Below, piece by piece: positions 8,958 to 17,342 of a DNA stretch of 64,000 bases. The DNA comes from Chitinophaga vietnamensis. Lineage in GTDB: Bacteria > Bacteroidota > Bacteroidia > Chitinophagales > Chitinophagaceae. The position numbers and the translations under genes are program-made. The DNA lies in assembly GCF_902167635.1 (NCBI RefSeq), contig NZ_CABHMS010000003.1:620001-684000 (forward strand), written 5' to 3'. Every line of letters begins with the position of its first letter. Position 1 is the stretch's first letter. Below the pieces are notes generated by a model that searched no databases, was not told the DNA's origin, and was given only the letters and a program-made list of their open reading frames with translations.

Positions 8958-9929
8958 TTATTGTCCTTTGAATTGCTTCACGGCGGCCGTCAGTTTCGGC
9001 ACTACCTCAAAGGCATCGCCAACAATGCCATAGTCGGCCGCTTTGAAGAACGGCGCTTCCGGATCTTTGTTGATCACCACGATCACCTTGCTGCCATTCA
9101 CGCCTGCCAGGTGCTGAATAGCGCCGGAGATACCGATGGCCACATAGAGGTTAGGGCGCACGGTAAGCCCCGTTTGGCCTACGTGCTCGTGATGCGGCCT
9201 CCAGCCTGCATCTGCCACAGGGCGGGAGCTGGCAGTAGCCGCGCCCAGCGCCTTGGCCAGGTCTTCCACAATACCCCAGTTTTCAGGACCTTTCAATCCA
9301 CGGCCGCCGCTCACTACGATCTCGGCTTCCGTCAATGGAATATCGCCACTCACCGTTTCTGTCTTCACTACTTTCACTTTGAAGTCGGCATCGTTGATCG
9401 CCGGCGTGAAAGCCTCTACAGCAGCGCTTTCTGTGCCGGGGTTCACCGGGAAAGTATTGGGTATGATAGAGATGATCTTCTTATCGGAAGTGATGCTTAC
9501 ATTGGCAAAGGCCTTGCCGGAGAATACGCTTTTCTTTACCACGAAACCGTTAGCGGTATCAGGGTAGGAGATGGCGCCCGCTACCAGACCGGCTTTCAGG
9601 CGTGCTGCTACGCGCGGTGCGATCGCCTTGCCATCAAAGTTATGTGGAAAGATGATCACCTGCGCGCCTTCTTTGGTAGCTGCTTCCGCGATGATCTTGG
9701 TATATACCGTGCTCTCTACTTCGTGCAGGCGCGCATCTGCGGCATGCAGTACTTTTTTTGCACCATAGTGTCCCAGCGCGGCCAGCTCGGCACTGTCGGC
9801 AGCGCCCAGCACCAGCGCAGTAGCGGTAGTGCCCAGTTGCGCGGCCACTTTAGCGCCGTATTGTACCGCTTCCAGCGCGGCTTTCTTGATCTTTCCCTGT
9901 GCCTGATCGGCGAATATTAATATAGACAT
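8958..9929 (-). CDS. etfA: Electron transfer flavoprotein, alpha subunit
   Basis: 323 residues from the ATG at 9929 (MSILIFADQAQGKIKK); the frame upstream of it lacks family similarity. The N-terminal half is the ETF domain; the C-terminal FAD domain shows GRGLKGPENW, ASSRPVADAGW, HEHVGQTG and the ISGAIQH segment, all typical FAD contacts. With EtfB it forms the soluble heterodimer that takes electrons from acyl-CoA dehydrogenases (one is encoded at 48887) to the quinone pool. It follows etfB by 50 bp as an operon and is closed by giant palindrome H1. Confidence 0.95.
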   Translation of the reverse strand: MSILIFADQAQGKIKKAALEAVQYGAKVAAQLGTTATALVLGAADSAELAALGHYGAKKVLHAADARLHEVESTVYTKIIAEAATKEGAQVIIFPHNFDGKAIAPRVAARLKAGLVAGAISYPDTANGFVVKKSVFSGKAFANVSITSDKKIISIIPNTFPVNPGTESAAVEAFTPAINDADFKVKVVKTETVSGDIPLTEAEIVVSGGRGLKGPENWGIVEDLAKALGAATASSRPVADAGWRPHHEHVGQTGLTVRPNLYVAIGISGAIQHLAGVNGSKVIVVINKDPEAPFFKAADYGIVGDAFEVVPKLTAAVKQFKGQ

Positions 9930-9979
9930 GAATACATTGATTAGAAATTGATGAAATAGTGTACCATCGGTCATCTCGA

Positions 9980-10720
9980 TCAGATCACCTTCGCTTCTTC
10001 GTGCAGCAGTTTTACCAGCTCGGCTACATTGTCGGGGCTGATCATCCTCACGCCTGCTTTGGCAGGAGGCAGCTCAAAGCTCACTACGCTGGTCAGCGTA
10101 TCGGCTGTTACCGGTTCTACTACTGTCAATGGTTTTGTTCTTGCCGCCATAATGCCGCGCATATTGGGGATGCGGGCTTCTGCCATTCCTTTCTGACAGG
10201 AAACAACAACAGGCAGGCTCACTTCACAGATCTCTTCGCCGCCTTCTATTTCACGGTTGATCGTGGCTTTGCTGCCATTCAACTCAAATTTTGCCGCAAT
10301 GGAAACATAGGGAAGGTCCAGCAGTTCAGCCACCATACCGCCAATGCCGGAACCGTTGTAATCAATCGTTTCTTTACCGGTGAAGATAATGTCGTATTGT
10401 TTGTCTTTCGCATGCGCAGCGATCTGCGACGCAATGTAATAGCTGTCGGCACTGTCGGCATTCACACGGAAAGCCTCATCACCGCCCAATGCCAGCGCCT
10501 TGCGGATCACCGGGTCGCAATCAGCACCGCCAACCGTGATCAGGTGCACATCTCCGCCGATCGTTTCTTTCAACTCCAGCGCTCTTACCAGCGCATACCA
10601 CTCGTCATAAGGGTTAATAATAAACTGGACGCCAGCCTCATTGAATTTCGTGTTATTGTCCGTGAAAGCTATTTTTGCAGTCGTGTCGGGTGTTTTACTG
10701 ATACAAACTAAAATCTTCAT
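9980..10720 (-). CDS. etfB: Electron transfer flavoprotein, beta subunit
   Basis: 246 residues starting MKILVCISKTPDTTAKI, with the family signature in the middle (ADQ-like KETIDYNGSGIGGMVAELL) that binds the AMP cofactor and anchors the heterodimer. The recognition loop near residue 190 (AEARIPNMRGIMAARTKP) is the region that docks onto partner dehydrogenases in known ETFs. First gene of etfBA; a good -7/-33 pair lies upstream at 10757-10783. Confidence 0.95.
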   Translation of the reverse strand: MKILVCISKTPDTTAKIAFTDNNTKFNEAGVQFIINPYDEWYALVRALELKETIGGDVHLITVGGADCDPVIRKALALGGDEAFRVNADSADSYYIASQIAAHAKDKQYDIIFTGKETIDYNGSGIGGMVAELLDLPYVSIAAKFELNGSKATINREIEGGEEICEVSLPVVVSCQKGMAEARIPNMRGIMAARTKPLTVVEPVTADTLTSVVSFELPPAKAGVRMISPDNVAELVKLLHEEAKVI

Positions 10721-10756
10721 AACCGTAAACTGTTTTGTTTAAAAATGCGGTAATAG

Positions 10757-10783
10757 CAAATATATCTAATTAATATACGCCAA
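10757..10783 (-). promoter_or_regulatory. Promoter of etfBA
   Basis: On the minus strand TTG (10783-10781) is followed after 16 nt by TATATTTG (10764-10757), matching the Bacteroidota -7 TAnnTTTG. It lies 36 bp upstream of the etfB ATG. The spacer is a little shorter than the 19 nt seen at the tRNA promoters in this window. Confidence 0.55.
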
Positions 10784-10843
10784 CCGCAGCGCTATGAATG
10801 ATTTTCGTCAGTAAATCTTATTAAGATTATTATAAATATATTG

Positions 10844-11155
10844 ATGGACAGAATCGCACAACTTAAACAATTCCTGGAAAGCAGTCCGAACGATAGCTTC
10901 CTGAAACATGCACTGGCACTGGAATACATCAAACTGAACGATGACGGTACCGCCAGGCGCCTCTTCGAGGAATTGCTGGCGCACGAACCTGGTTATACCG
11001 GTTCTTATTATCATCTCGGCAAATTACTTGAACGTGCAGGCGATAACAACGCCGCCATCGCCGTATATGAAAAAGGAATGGCCATGGCAAAAGCCGCCAA
11101 TGAACGCCATACTTATAATGAGCTGCAATCAGCTTATGAAGACCTGGTATATTAA
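10844..11155 (+). CDS. Small TPR protein
   Basis: 103 residues from the ATG at 10844 (a TTG one codon earlier is less likely). It consists of about two tetratricopeptide motifs: the helix pairs around LKHALALEYIKLNDDGTARRLFEEL and YHLGKLLERAGDNNAAIAVYEKGM fit the TPR pattern W/L..G...Y..A...Y. No signal peptide, so probably a cytoplasmic scaffold. It is 17 bp upstream of tilS and likely cotranscribed; no specific function can be read from the sequence. Confidence 0.75.
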   Translation: MDRIAQLKQFLESSPNDSFLKHALALEYIKLNDDGTARRLFEELLAHEPGYTGSYYHLGKLLERAGDNNAAIAVYEKGMAMAKAANERHTYNELQSAYEDLVY

Positions 11156-11172
11156 GCACCCAAAACATTTCA

Positions 11173-12516
11173 ATGCCGCAATATCTACTTACACATCTTG
11201 TTGAATATATCAGGGAACAACGGCTGTTTGATCCTTCACAGAAAGTATTGCTCGCCGTTAGCGGCGGCGTGGACTCCACGGTGATGGCGCACCTTTTTAA
11301 AGCGGCTGGTTTCGCCGCGGGCCTGGCCCATTGCAACTTCCAGCTGAGAGGAACAGAGTCGCTGCGCGATGAACGGTTTGTACAAGAACTGGCGGCTACA
11401 CTCGGTCTGCCCTTTTTTCATACCCGGTTTGATACCAGCGCTTACGCTGATGAACATCATGTAAGCATACAAGTGGCCGCCCGCGAACTGCGCTATCAAT
11501 GGCTGGAGAACATCCGCCAGGAACAAGGTTACGACTATATCGCTACCGCGCATCACTTGCAGGACAGCGTGGAAACAGCGCTCATGAATTTCGCCAAAGG
11601 CACCGGCATTGCGGGCCTGCATGGAATATTACCCAGGCAGGAACGTATCATCCGCCCGCTGCTGTTCGCAGAAAAAGATACGCTGCTGGCCTATGCCATG
11701 TTACATCGTCTTTCCTATGTAGAAGATAGTTCCAATATAACGGATAAGTATACACGAAATTTCTTCCGGCATCAGGTCATCCCGCGGATACAGGAGATAT
11801 ATCCCGGCGCCGTAAAGAATATGGCCGCTACCATCCAGCGTTTGAAAGAGGCTGAAATCCTTTACCAGCAATCCTTGGCGCAATACAGGAAAAAATTGTT
11901 GGTGCAAAGTGGCAATACCTGGATGATCGCCGTGCGCAAACTGCAACATGTAGCACCCTTGCAAACTATTGCCTGGGAACTGTTACGCTGTTTCGGCTGT
12001 TCTCCTGCACAAACAGAACAGGTGCTTGCATTGCTGCACAGCGAATCCGGCCGCTACGTGGAAACCGCCACCCATCGCATTGTGCGCAACAGGGCCTGGC
12101 TGCTGATCACACCGGTGCAAACATCGGCAGCGCCCTTGCTGGTGATCGATCAAGCGCCGGCGCACCTCCACTTTGAAGGAGGACAATTGCAAATAAGGCT
12201 GCTGGAACGGGCCACGGCAGGCAGTATTCCTGCCGCCGCCGATATCGCCTGGCTCGATGCCGCCAAAGTGCGATTCCCGTTGATATTACGTAAATGGAAA
12301 ACGGGTGACTATTTCTATCCGCTCGGCATGCCGAAGAAAAAGAAATTGAGCCGCTTCTTCATCGACCAGAAATTATCATTGCCGCAAAAGGAAAATGTGT
12401 GGGTGCTGGAATCCGAAAAGCGCATCCTGTGGGTAGTAGGCATGCGTATCGACGACCGCTTCAAGATTAGCGCAGGCGCCACGCAGGTGCTAAGCGTTCA
12501 ACTCTCCGCAAAATAG
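11173..12516 (+). CDS. tilS: tRNA(Ile)-lysidine synthase
   Basis: 447 residues. The N-terminal PP-loop ATPase domain carries SGGVDSTVMAHLF (SGGxDS), a LAHCNFQLRG segment and the ATAHHLQDSVET motif, with RNFFRHQVIP further on, all family hallmarks. The C-terminal domain (about residues 350-447; RKWKTGDYFYPLGM and KLSRFFIDQK) is the TilS C-terminal type. The enzyme changes C34 of the tRNA-Ile CAU anticodon to lysidine and is essential. Terminated by the hairpin at 12520-12558, shared with the convergent methyltransferase. Confidence 0.95.
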   Translation: MPQYLLTHLVEYIREQRLFDPSQKVLLAVSGGVDSTVMAHLFKAAGFAAGLAHCNFQLRGTESLRDERFVQELAATLGLPFFHTRFDTSAYADEHHVSIQVAARELRYQWLENIRQEQGYDYIATAHHLQDSVETALMNFAKGTGIAGLHGILPRQERIIRPLLFAEKDTLLAYAMLHRLSYVEDSSNITDKYTRNFFRHQVIPRIQEIYPGAVKNMAATIQRLKEAEILYQQSLAQYRKKLLVQSGNTWMIAVRKLQHVAPLQTIAWELLRCFGCSPAQTEQVLALLHSESGRYVETATHRIVRNRAWLLITPVQTSAAPLLVIDQAPAHLHFEGGQLQIRLLERATAGSIPAAADIAWLDAAKVRFPLILRKWKTGDYFYPLGMPKKKKLSRFFIDQKLSLPQKENVWVLESEKRILWVVGMRIDDRFKISAGATQVLSVQLSAK

Positions 12517-12519
12517 AAC

Positions 12520-12558
12520 AAGGGCTGAAAGTAGCTGTGGTAAGCACTTTCAGCCCTT
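12520..12558. terminator. Hairpin terminator between convergent tilS and methyltransferase
   Basis: Perfect 13-bp stem AAGGGCTGAAAGT (12520-12532) / ACTTTCAGCCCTT (12546-12558) with a 13-nt loop, in the 47-bp gap between two convergent stop codons. T-tracts are weak on both sides. Confidence 0.7.
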
Positions 12559-12563
12559 ACTGA

Positions 12564-13250
12564 TTATAACCCGAAATATTCATGGAAGAATGATGCCGGC
12601 TTCAGGTTCAGCCACGCGGCCCTGTTTTGTTCAAAGTCGGCGTAGCTGAATTGCCCGATCTCCGCGGGCGTGAAGGAGAGCATGGCATCAGGCTTGCCTT
12701 TGGTAACAATGCCCAGTCCGAAATCACAGTCGAGCACAAATACATTCAAATCATCGCGGGTACTTCTCAGGTGCACGATGGCTTTCCATACATCGCCATT
12801 CCAGTTGTCTTTCCCGCCACGTGCCTGCCATTCCTTGAAAGAACAAGCTGCTGCTGCGTTTGCGGGGTTGCAGTCGTGCATAATGATCACGCCATTGTCT
12901 GCAAGATGCGTTAAGGTATGCTCCACATCCCGCAATGCGAAATGATATTCATGCATGCCATCTACCAGGCAAACATCAATACGGCGGGTGTTGAAGAGCT
13001 TCAGGGCTTTCTTTTCAAAGAAACGATCGCTCTCCATCTTATAGTAGGAAGCACGAAAATTGCACGGGTTCTTCACCGCGCGTTTCAACTTTTTAAACCA
13101 GTTGAATTTGTAGTCAGGATCAATGGCTATCTTTTTTTCCGCCTTGATAGGGAAGAAGTTGGCGCCAATGAATACACCGATCTCTACATAGGTTTTGAAT
13201 TGGTGCTTTTGAATCAGGGATGTGGCAATCTCTTGTCTGTTCAAAGACAT
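12564..13250 (-). CDS. Class I SAM-dependent methyltransferase (Methyltransf_24 type)
   Basis: 228 residues. The motif I region YVEIGVFIGANFF (E.G...G) and the acidic end of strand 4, DVCLVDGMHEYHFALRDVEHTL, followed by GVIIMHDCNP, match the methyltransferases associated with cell-surface glycan and rhamnose O-methylation. Substrate unknown. The gene stands alone between tilS (convergent) and the rhomboid gene (same strand, 114 bp away). Confidence 0.75.
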   Translation of the reverse strand: MSLNRQEIATSLIQKHQFKTYVEIGVFIGANFFPIKAEKKIAIDPDYKFNWFKKLKRAVKNPCNFRASYYKMESDRFFEKKALKLFNTRRIDVCLVDGMHEYHFALRDVEHTLTHLADNGVIIMHDCNPANAAAACSFKEWQARGGKDNWNGDVWKAIVHLRSTRDDLNVFVLDCDFGLGIVTKGKPDAMLSFTPAEIGQFSYADFEQNRAAWLNLKPASFFHEYFGL

Positions 13251-13364
13251 AGTATGGCTAGGTTTTAATGACAGTTGTAGGTAATAAAATAGCCAGGCGG
13301 CCCTGGAACCACTAATATAAAGAGATTTTAGATATTATTTTATTTTTTAATGCAGTAGATAGCT

Positions 13365-13970
13365 TTAGCGGTGCAGCAATAGATCCAGGAAGCGTGGTCC
13401 CAGCTCCGGATGGAACAACAGAGGAAATACCAATCCGAAGATCGCGCCCCAGAGATGCGCGTCGTGATTGATGTTATCGCCGCCCTTGCGCGACATCCAC
13501 GCGGAGATGGCCAGGAATAATACGCCGTACACAACAGCCGGCATCTTGATCACGAAATACAGGCCCAGCGTGGCCCAGGGGTTGATCAGGATAGCGGTGA
13601 ACATGATCGCGGAAATAGCGCCGGAGGCGCCTACCGACGAATAATAGCTGTTGTCACGGTGACGGATATACGAAGGAATATCAGAAACGATAATGCCGAG
13701 CAGGTAATACAAAAGGAAGAATATCTTGTTGCCGAACAGCTGCTCAAATACGCCTTCGATCGCCGGGCCGAAGAAATACAGCGTCAGCATGTTGAACAAC
13801 AGGTGCTGTATATCCGCATGTACAAAGCCGGAGGTGAGGAAGCGGTAGTATTGGCGGTAACGCTTTACCATATAAGGCTGCATGCTCAATTTGCCAAGCT
13901 GCTCGTAATTATTGAGGGCAGTAAAAGAGATGATCGATGTGGTGATGATAATAATAAGGCTGATAGACAT
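13365..13970 (-). CDS. Rhomboid family intramembrane serine protease
   Basis: 201 residues with about six hydrophobic helices. The catalytic serine is S116 in GASGA and the catalytic histidine H172 in AHLWGA; the TM2 HxxxN oxyanion motif is present at H56-N60 (HLLFN). All essential residues are therefore intact. Rhomboids cleave transmembrane substrates within the inner membrane; the substrate is unknown. The next gene upstream on the same strand is rlmH, 29 bp away, so the two may share a transcript. Confidence 0.9.
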   Translation of the reverse strand: MSISLIIIITTSIISFTALNNYEQLGKLSMQPYMVKRYRQYYRFLTSGFVHADIQHLLFNMLTLYFFGPAIEGVFEQLFGNKIFFLLYYLLGIIVSDIPSYIRHRDNSYYSSVGASGAISAIMFTAILINPWATLGLYFVIKMPAVVYGVLFLAISAWMSRKGGDNINHDAHLWGAIFGLVFPLLFHPELGPRFLDLLLHR

Positions 13971-13999
13971 AGGCCAATTCGATTATGATGTAAATATAA

Positions 14000-14473
14000 T
14001 TATTGGTGATGGTATTTTTCGCGGTTCAATACGGTGTAAGCACGATAAAGCTGTTCCGTGAAGATAAGCCTTACCAGCTGGTGCGGGAAGGTGAGGGGCG
14101 AGAGCGATAGTTGCAATTGTGCCCTTTGCAGCAGGGATTGATCGATACCGAAAGCGCCGCCGATCAGGATGATCAGCTGCCGCGTGCCGGCATTGGTGCG
14201 CTGTTGCAGGAAATCGGCAAATTGCACTGTGGTCATCATCTTACCTTTTTCATCCAGCGCCAGCAGATAATCCGTAGGCTGCAAAAGGTCCATAATAATT
14301 TTAGCTTCCTGCTTTTTGAGCTCCGGCACCGACAGGCTGGCGGCCTGTTTCACCGTGGGGATCAACTTCACTTCGAAATCAACATAATGTTGCAGGCGTT
14401 TCTGGAATACAGCAATCCCCTCCCTGATATAGGGATCATGCTCCTTTCCAATGCTCCAGAGTTGTATTTTCAC
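14000..14473 (-). CDS. rlmH: 23S rRNA (pseudouridine-1915-N3)-methyltransferase
   Basis: 157 residues, the normal length, from a GTG start at 14473 (VKIQLWSIGKEHD). No ATG is available between this point and an upstream ATG that lies inside the tRNA-Arg gene, so GTG is the sensible start. The SPOUT-fold signature appears as LLALDEKGK, LIILIGGAFGID and the C-terminal LSPLTFPHQLVRLIFTEQLYRA knot. It methylates the pseudouridine in helix 69 of 23S rRNA in the assembled 70S ribosome. Confidence 0.94.
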   Translation of the reverse strand: MKIQLWSIGKEHDPYIREGIAVFQKRLQHYVDFEVKLIPTVKQAASLSVPELKKQEAKIIMDLLQPTDYLLALDEKGKMMTTVQFADFLQQRTNAGTRQLIILIGGAFGIDQSLLQRAQLQLSLSPLTFPHQLVRLIFTEQLYRAYTVLNREKYHHQ

Positions 14474-14547
14474 TTGCGGTAAATTATTAAGCTGTGGCTG
14501 TAAAAGTAAGTGTAAATCAGAAAATTGCGGAAATTTTAAGGCAAGAA

Positions 14548-14578
14548 TTTGGTAGATAGAAAAAAACACATACCTTTG
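14548..14578 (+). promoter_or_regulatory. Consensus promoter of tRNA-Arg copy 1
   Basis: TTTG (14548-14551), 19-nt spacer, TACCTTTG (14571-14578): exact match to the Bacteroidota housekeeping promoter, 20 bp before the mature tRNA 5' end. The same arrangement with the same 19-nt spacer stands in front of the other two tRNA-Arg copies. Confidence 0.9.
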
Positions 14579-14598
14579 CAATCCTATCACAAAGAAAT

Positions 14599-14672
14599 GG
14601 CTCCGTAGCTCAACTGAATAGAGCATCTGACTACGGATCAGAAGGTTTCAGGTTTGAATCCTGACGGAGTCA
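14599..14672 (+). tRNA. tRNA-Arg (anticodon ACG), copy 1
   Basis: 74 nt cloverleaf. Acceptor GGCTCCG/CGGAGTC, anticodon stem TCTGA/TCAGA with loop CTACGGA, anticodon ACG at 14633-14635, T stem TCAGG/CCTGA with loop TTTGAAT. Discriminator A; CCA is not encoded. It differs from copies 2 and 3 in the acceptor and T stems by changes that keep pairing. The A34 is expected to be deaminated to inosine to read CGN codons. Confidence 0.95.
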
Positions 14673-14673
14673 C

Positions 14674-14703
14674 AAAAGGCATGATGTACATCATGCCTTT
14701 TTT
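14674..14703 (+). terminator. Intrinsic terminator of tRNA-Arg copy 1
   Basis: Perfect palindrome AAAAGGCATGATGT/ACATCATGCCTTTT (14674-14701) running into a T-tract, directly after the tRNA. Confidence 0.9.
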
Positions 14704-14760
14704 CATTTACACTGAAAACTTTTTTATTTCTATCTTTCGCAGCAGAACAATGCACGTGTC

Positions 14761-16290
14761 ATGATCCGTACCCTTTGTATTTTGCTGCTGCTCGCCATGA
14801 GCGCCGCTGCGCAACAACCGCCCAACATCATTGTGATCATCTCCGATGATCATGCCTATCAGGCGATCAGCGCCTATGGCAGCAAGCTGGCGCAAACGCC
14901 GAATATAGACCGTATTGCCAGGGAAGGCGCCATCTTCCATAACGCTTTCGTGAATAATTCTCTTTGCGCGCCCAGCCGGGCTACCTTGCTCACCGGGAAA
15001 TACAGTCACAGCAACGGTTTAACGATCAACGATTTCACGCAGCCCTTCAATGTAAAGCAACAACTGTTTACCCGCATCCTGCAACAGCACCGGTACCAGA
15101 CCGCCTGGATCGGTAAGTGGCATCTGCAAACATTGCCCGATGGCTTCGACTACTGGCGCATCCTGCCCGATCAAGGCCGTTACTACAACCCGGATTTCAT
15201 CAGCATGCAGGGAGATACGGTGCGCCAGCAGGGTTATGTGACCAATATCATCACGGATCTTACGTTCGACTGGATCAACCAGCGTGACCGTTCCAAACCG
15301 TTTTGTATTGTGGTGGGAGAGAAGGCCACACACCGGGAATGGTCGCCCGACCTGCCCGACCTGGGCGCCTATGACCACGTGCAGTTTCCATTGCCGCATG
15401 ATTTCTACGACGATTACAAAGGCCGCAAAGCCGCTGCCGACCAGGATATGAGCATCCGCAAAACCATGACGCTCGGTTACGATCTTAAACTGCATATTAA
15501 CTACGAAAAAGATCATCCTTATAAATTCCTCAGCAAAGAACAAAGAGAAAAATTTGCGGCCTATTACCACAACGCAGTAGATAAAGATTTCGACGAACAC
15601 CATTATACAGGGGATAGTTTAGTGAGATGGAAATACCAGCACTACATGCGGGATTACCTGTCCACGGCGCGTTCGCTGGACCGCAACATCGGCCGCATCC
15701 TGCATTATCTTGATAGCACAGGGCTGGCAAAAAATACGATCGTGATCTATATGTCGGATCAGGGCTTCTATCTTGGCGAGCATGGATGGTTCGATAAACG
15801 TTTCATGTATGAAGAGTCGATGCGCACGCCCATGGTGATGCGCTATCCCGGCGTGATCAAGCCGGGCACGCAGGTGAACGAGATGGTGGCTAACGTGGAT
15901 ATCGCGCCTACACTGCTACAGGCCGCCGGCGTGAAAGTGCCTGCAGATATGCAGGGCAGGTCCTTATTGCCTTTATTCGGCAAAAAAACAACCTGGCGTA
16001 AAGCGGTGTATTATCACTATTATGAATTTGGTACGCATCATGTGTACCCGCATTTTGGTGTGCGTACCGAACGTTATAAACTGATACGTTTTTATGGCCC
16101 TGTGGATAGCTGGGAATTTTTCGACCTGCAACAGGACCCGCACGAGATACACAACGCATATGGTGAAAACCGCTATCAGCAAGAGATTGCGGCCTTGCGT
16201 AAAGAGTTGATGCAAGAGGTACGGCAGAATGGGGATACCTGTGCTGCCCGCATTTTGAGAAACGAAACCACTACAGCGTATAGCCGTTGA
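14761..16290 (+). CDS. Secreted sulfatase (S1 family)
   Basis: 509 residues with an N-terminal signal peptide (cleavage near residue 17, SAAAQ). Metal site IISDDHAYQAI (Asp29, Asp30) and the sulfatase signature SLCAPSRATLLTGK, in which Cys69 should be converted to formylglycine, are intact; the GKWHL motif follows. Towards the end DQGFYLGEHGWFDKRFMYEE is the second typical block. It hydrolyses sulfate esters of glycans or related compounds in the periplasm; exact substrate not readable. No anaerobic or aerobic maturase lies nearby. The gene sits between tRNA-Arg copies 1 and 2, preceded by a possible -7 box TATCTTTC at 14731. Confidence 0.92.
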   Translation: MIRTLCILLLLAMSAAAQQPPNIIVIISDDHAYQAISAYGSKLAQTPNIDRIAREGAIFHNAFVNNSLCAPSRATLLTGKYSHSNGLTINDFTQPFNVKQQLFTRILQQHRYQTAWIGKWHLQTLPDGFDYWRILPDQGRYYNPDFISMQGDTVRQQGYVTNIITDLTFDWINQRDRSKPFCIVVGEKATHREWSPDLPDLGAYDHVQFPLPHDFYDDYKGRKAAADQDMSIRKTMTLGYDLKLHINYEKDHPYKFLSKEQREKFAAYYHNAVDKDFDEHHYTGDSLVRWKYQHYMRDYLSTARSLDRNIGRILHYLDSTGLAKNTIVIYMSDQGFYLGEHGWFDKRFMYEESMRTPMVMRYPGVIKPGTQVNEMVANVDIAPTLLQAAGVKVPADMQGRSLLPLFGKKTTWRKAVYYHYYEFGTHHVYPHFGVRTERYKLIRFYGPVDSWEFFDLQQDPHEIHNAYGENRYQQEIAALRKELMQEVRQNGDTCAARILRNETTTAYSR

Positions 16291-16325
16291 CGGTAGTCGT
16301 CCGAAAAAAAATAATTGAGAAAAAA

Positions 16326-16356
16326 TTTGTTTAATTTAAAACTAATCCTACATTTG
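16326..16356 (+). promoter_or_regulatory. Consensus promoter of tRNA-Arg copy 2
   Basis: TTTG (16326-16329), 19-nt spacer, TACATTTG (16349-16356), 20 bp before the tRNA. Confidence 0.9.
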
Positions 16357-16376
16357 CATCCCGTTTGACACGGAAT

Positions 16377-16450
16377 GGCTTCGTAGCTCAACTGAATAGA
16401 GCATCTGACTACGGATCAGAAGGTTTCTGGTTTGAATCCAGACGAGGTCA
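16377..16450 (+). tRNA. tRNA-Arg (anticodon ACG), copy 2
   Basis: 74 nt, acceptor GGCTTCG/CGAGGTC, same anticodon arm as copy 1 (ACG at 16411-16413), T stem TCTGG/CCAGA. Identical to copy 3. Discriminator A, CCA not encoded. Confidence 0.95.
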
Positions 16451-16462
16451 CAAAATGAAAGG

Positions 16463-16492
16463 AATGCTGCAATGCCCTGCGGCATTTTTTTT
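16463..16492 (+). terminator. Intrinsic terminator of tRNA-Arg copy 2
   Basis: Stem AATGCTGCA (16463-16471) / TGCGGCATT (16478-16486) with one G-T pair, followed by a run of T to 16492. Confidence 0.85.
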
Positions 16493-16546
16493 CAGCCAGG
16501 CAGTTATCTGTAATAAAGTTTACAGATATAAAAAATTGAAAAAGAG

Positions 16547-16577
16547 TTTGTTAGAATAAATTATTCTACTATCTTTG
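16547..16577 (+). promoter_or_regulatory. Consensus promoter of tRNA-Arg copy 3
   Basis: TTTG (16547-16550), 19-nt spacer, TATCTTTG (16570-16577), 19 bp before the tRNA. Confidence 0.9.
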
Positions 16578-16596
16578 TATTCCCGATCAGGGAAAT

Positions 16597-16670
16597 GGCT
16601 TCGTAGCTCAACTGAATAGAGCATCTGACTACGGATCAGAAGGTTTCTGGTTTGAATCCAGACGAGGTCA
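16597..16670 (+). tRNA. tRNA-Arg (anticodon ACG), copy 3
   Basis: Sequence identical to copy 2 over all 74 nt, anticodon ACG at 16631-16633. It has its own promoter and terminator, so the two copies are independent units rather than one operon. Confidence 0.95.
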
Positions 16671-16693
16671 CTTGTGAATGTTCATGATAGATG

Positions 16694-16718
16694 GCCCGCT
16701 CATTTGAGCGGGCTTTTT
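16694..16718 (+). terminator. Intrinsic terminator of tRNA-Arg copy 3
   Basis: Stem GCCCGCTC (16694-16701) / GAGCGGGC (16706-16713), loop ATTT, then TTTTT. It also lies just beyond the stop of the convergent methyltransferase gene. Confidence 0.9.
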
Positions 16719-16730
16719 ATTTTAACGAGA

Positions 16731-17246
16731 TCACGATATCCACGCGGCATATATTTCTGCACGCCCGTAAACAGAAGGCCGCCGGCCTAGTGGCTTCACC
16801 TGCTGGTATCCTGCTGTTGCAAATAATTTTTTCAGCGAAGTAAAGCTCAGCGGGTAAGGTACCCAGGTAGGCACCGGCGTATCCGTATCATATTCCACGA
16901 TAAGGAAAACAGCGCCCGGCTGCAAACCCGCTTGCAGCTTGCGCAGAAAAGCAGGTTTGTCTTTTACATAATGCAATGCATTCGCCATCAGTACGCCGTT
17001 GAGTGCGGGCAGGGGCAAAGGGTCCTTTACAAAATCGAGGGTCATAGGCTGTATAGCTACGCCGCCACTGGTCGTTTCCGCGTGCAGTGAAGGCTGCGTA
17101 TCTATGGCATAGATCGTACTGCCCTTTGCCAGCATGGTGGCCAGGGCGCGGGTAAACAAGCCGCTGCCGCAGCCCAGATCGGTCCATAGCGTGGCTTGCG
17201 GAGGAATATCCTGTTGTATCAGGGCAATAGCATCCTGTAAATTCAT
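16731..17246 (-). CDS. Class I SAM-dependent methyltransferase
   Basis: 171 residues from the ATG at 17246 (MNLQDAIALIQQDIPP). The frame continues upstream to 17537, but that would overlap the divergent oxidoreductase gene and shows no similarity. Motif I is WTDLGCGSGLFTRAL, followed by YAIDTQPS (acidic motif II) and GVLMANALHYVKDK (motif IV region); the fold is the Methyltransf_11/25 type. Substrate unknown. Starts 96 bp from the divergently oriented FAD oxidoreductase, so shared regulation is possible. Confidence 0.8.
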   Translation of the reverse strand: MNLQDAIALIQQDIPPQATLWTDLGCGSGLFTRALATMLAKGSTIYAIDTQPSLHAETTSGGVAIQPMTLDFVKDPLPLPALNGVLMANALHYVKDKPAFLRKLQAGLQPGAVFLIVEYDTDTPVPTWVPYPLSFTSLKKLFATAGYQQVKPLGRRPSVYGRAEIYAAWIS

Positions 17247-17342
17247 GACGTTTGTGATTAAATGCTGTATCTTGGAGTAAGCAAATAAAGATAATAATTT
17301 ATCGGCAGCCCCTGAAGTGTATAACGTTATCGGATATACGAA

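Noticed and set aside
8961-9920. + strand ORF of 319 residues
   Set aside because: Complete antisense shadow of etfA.
14473-14626. N-terminal extension of the RlmH frame to the ATG at 14626
   Set aside because: It would overlap the tRNA-Arg gene and exceeds the family length; the GTG at 14473 gives the normal 157 residues.
16365-16559. + strand ORF of 64 residues
   Set aside because: It is translated from the tRNA-Arg gene itself, a well-known false protein type.
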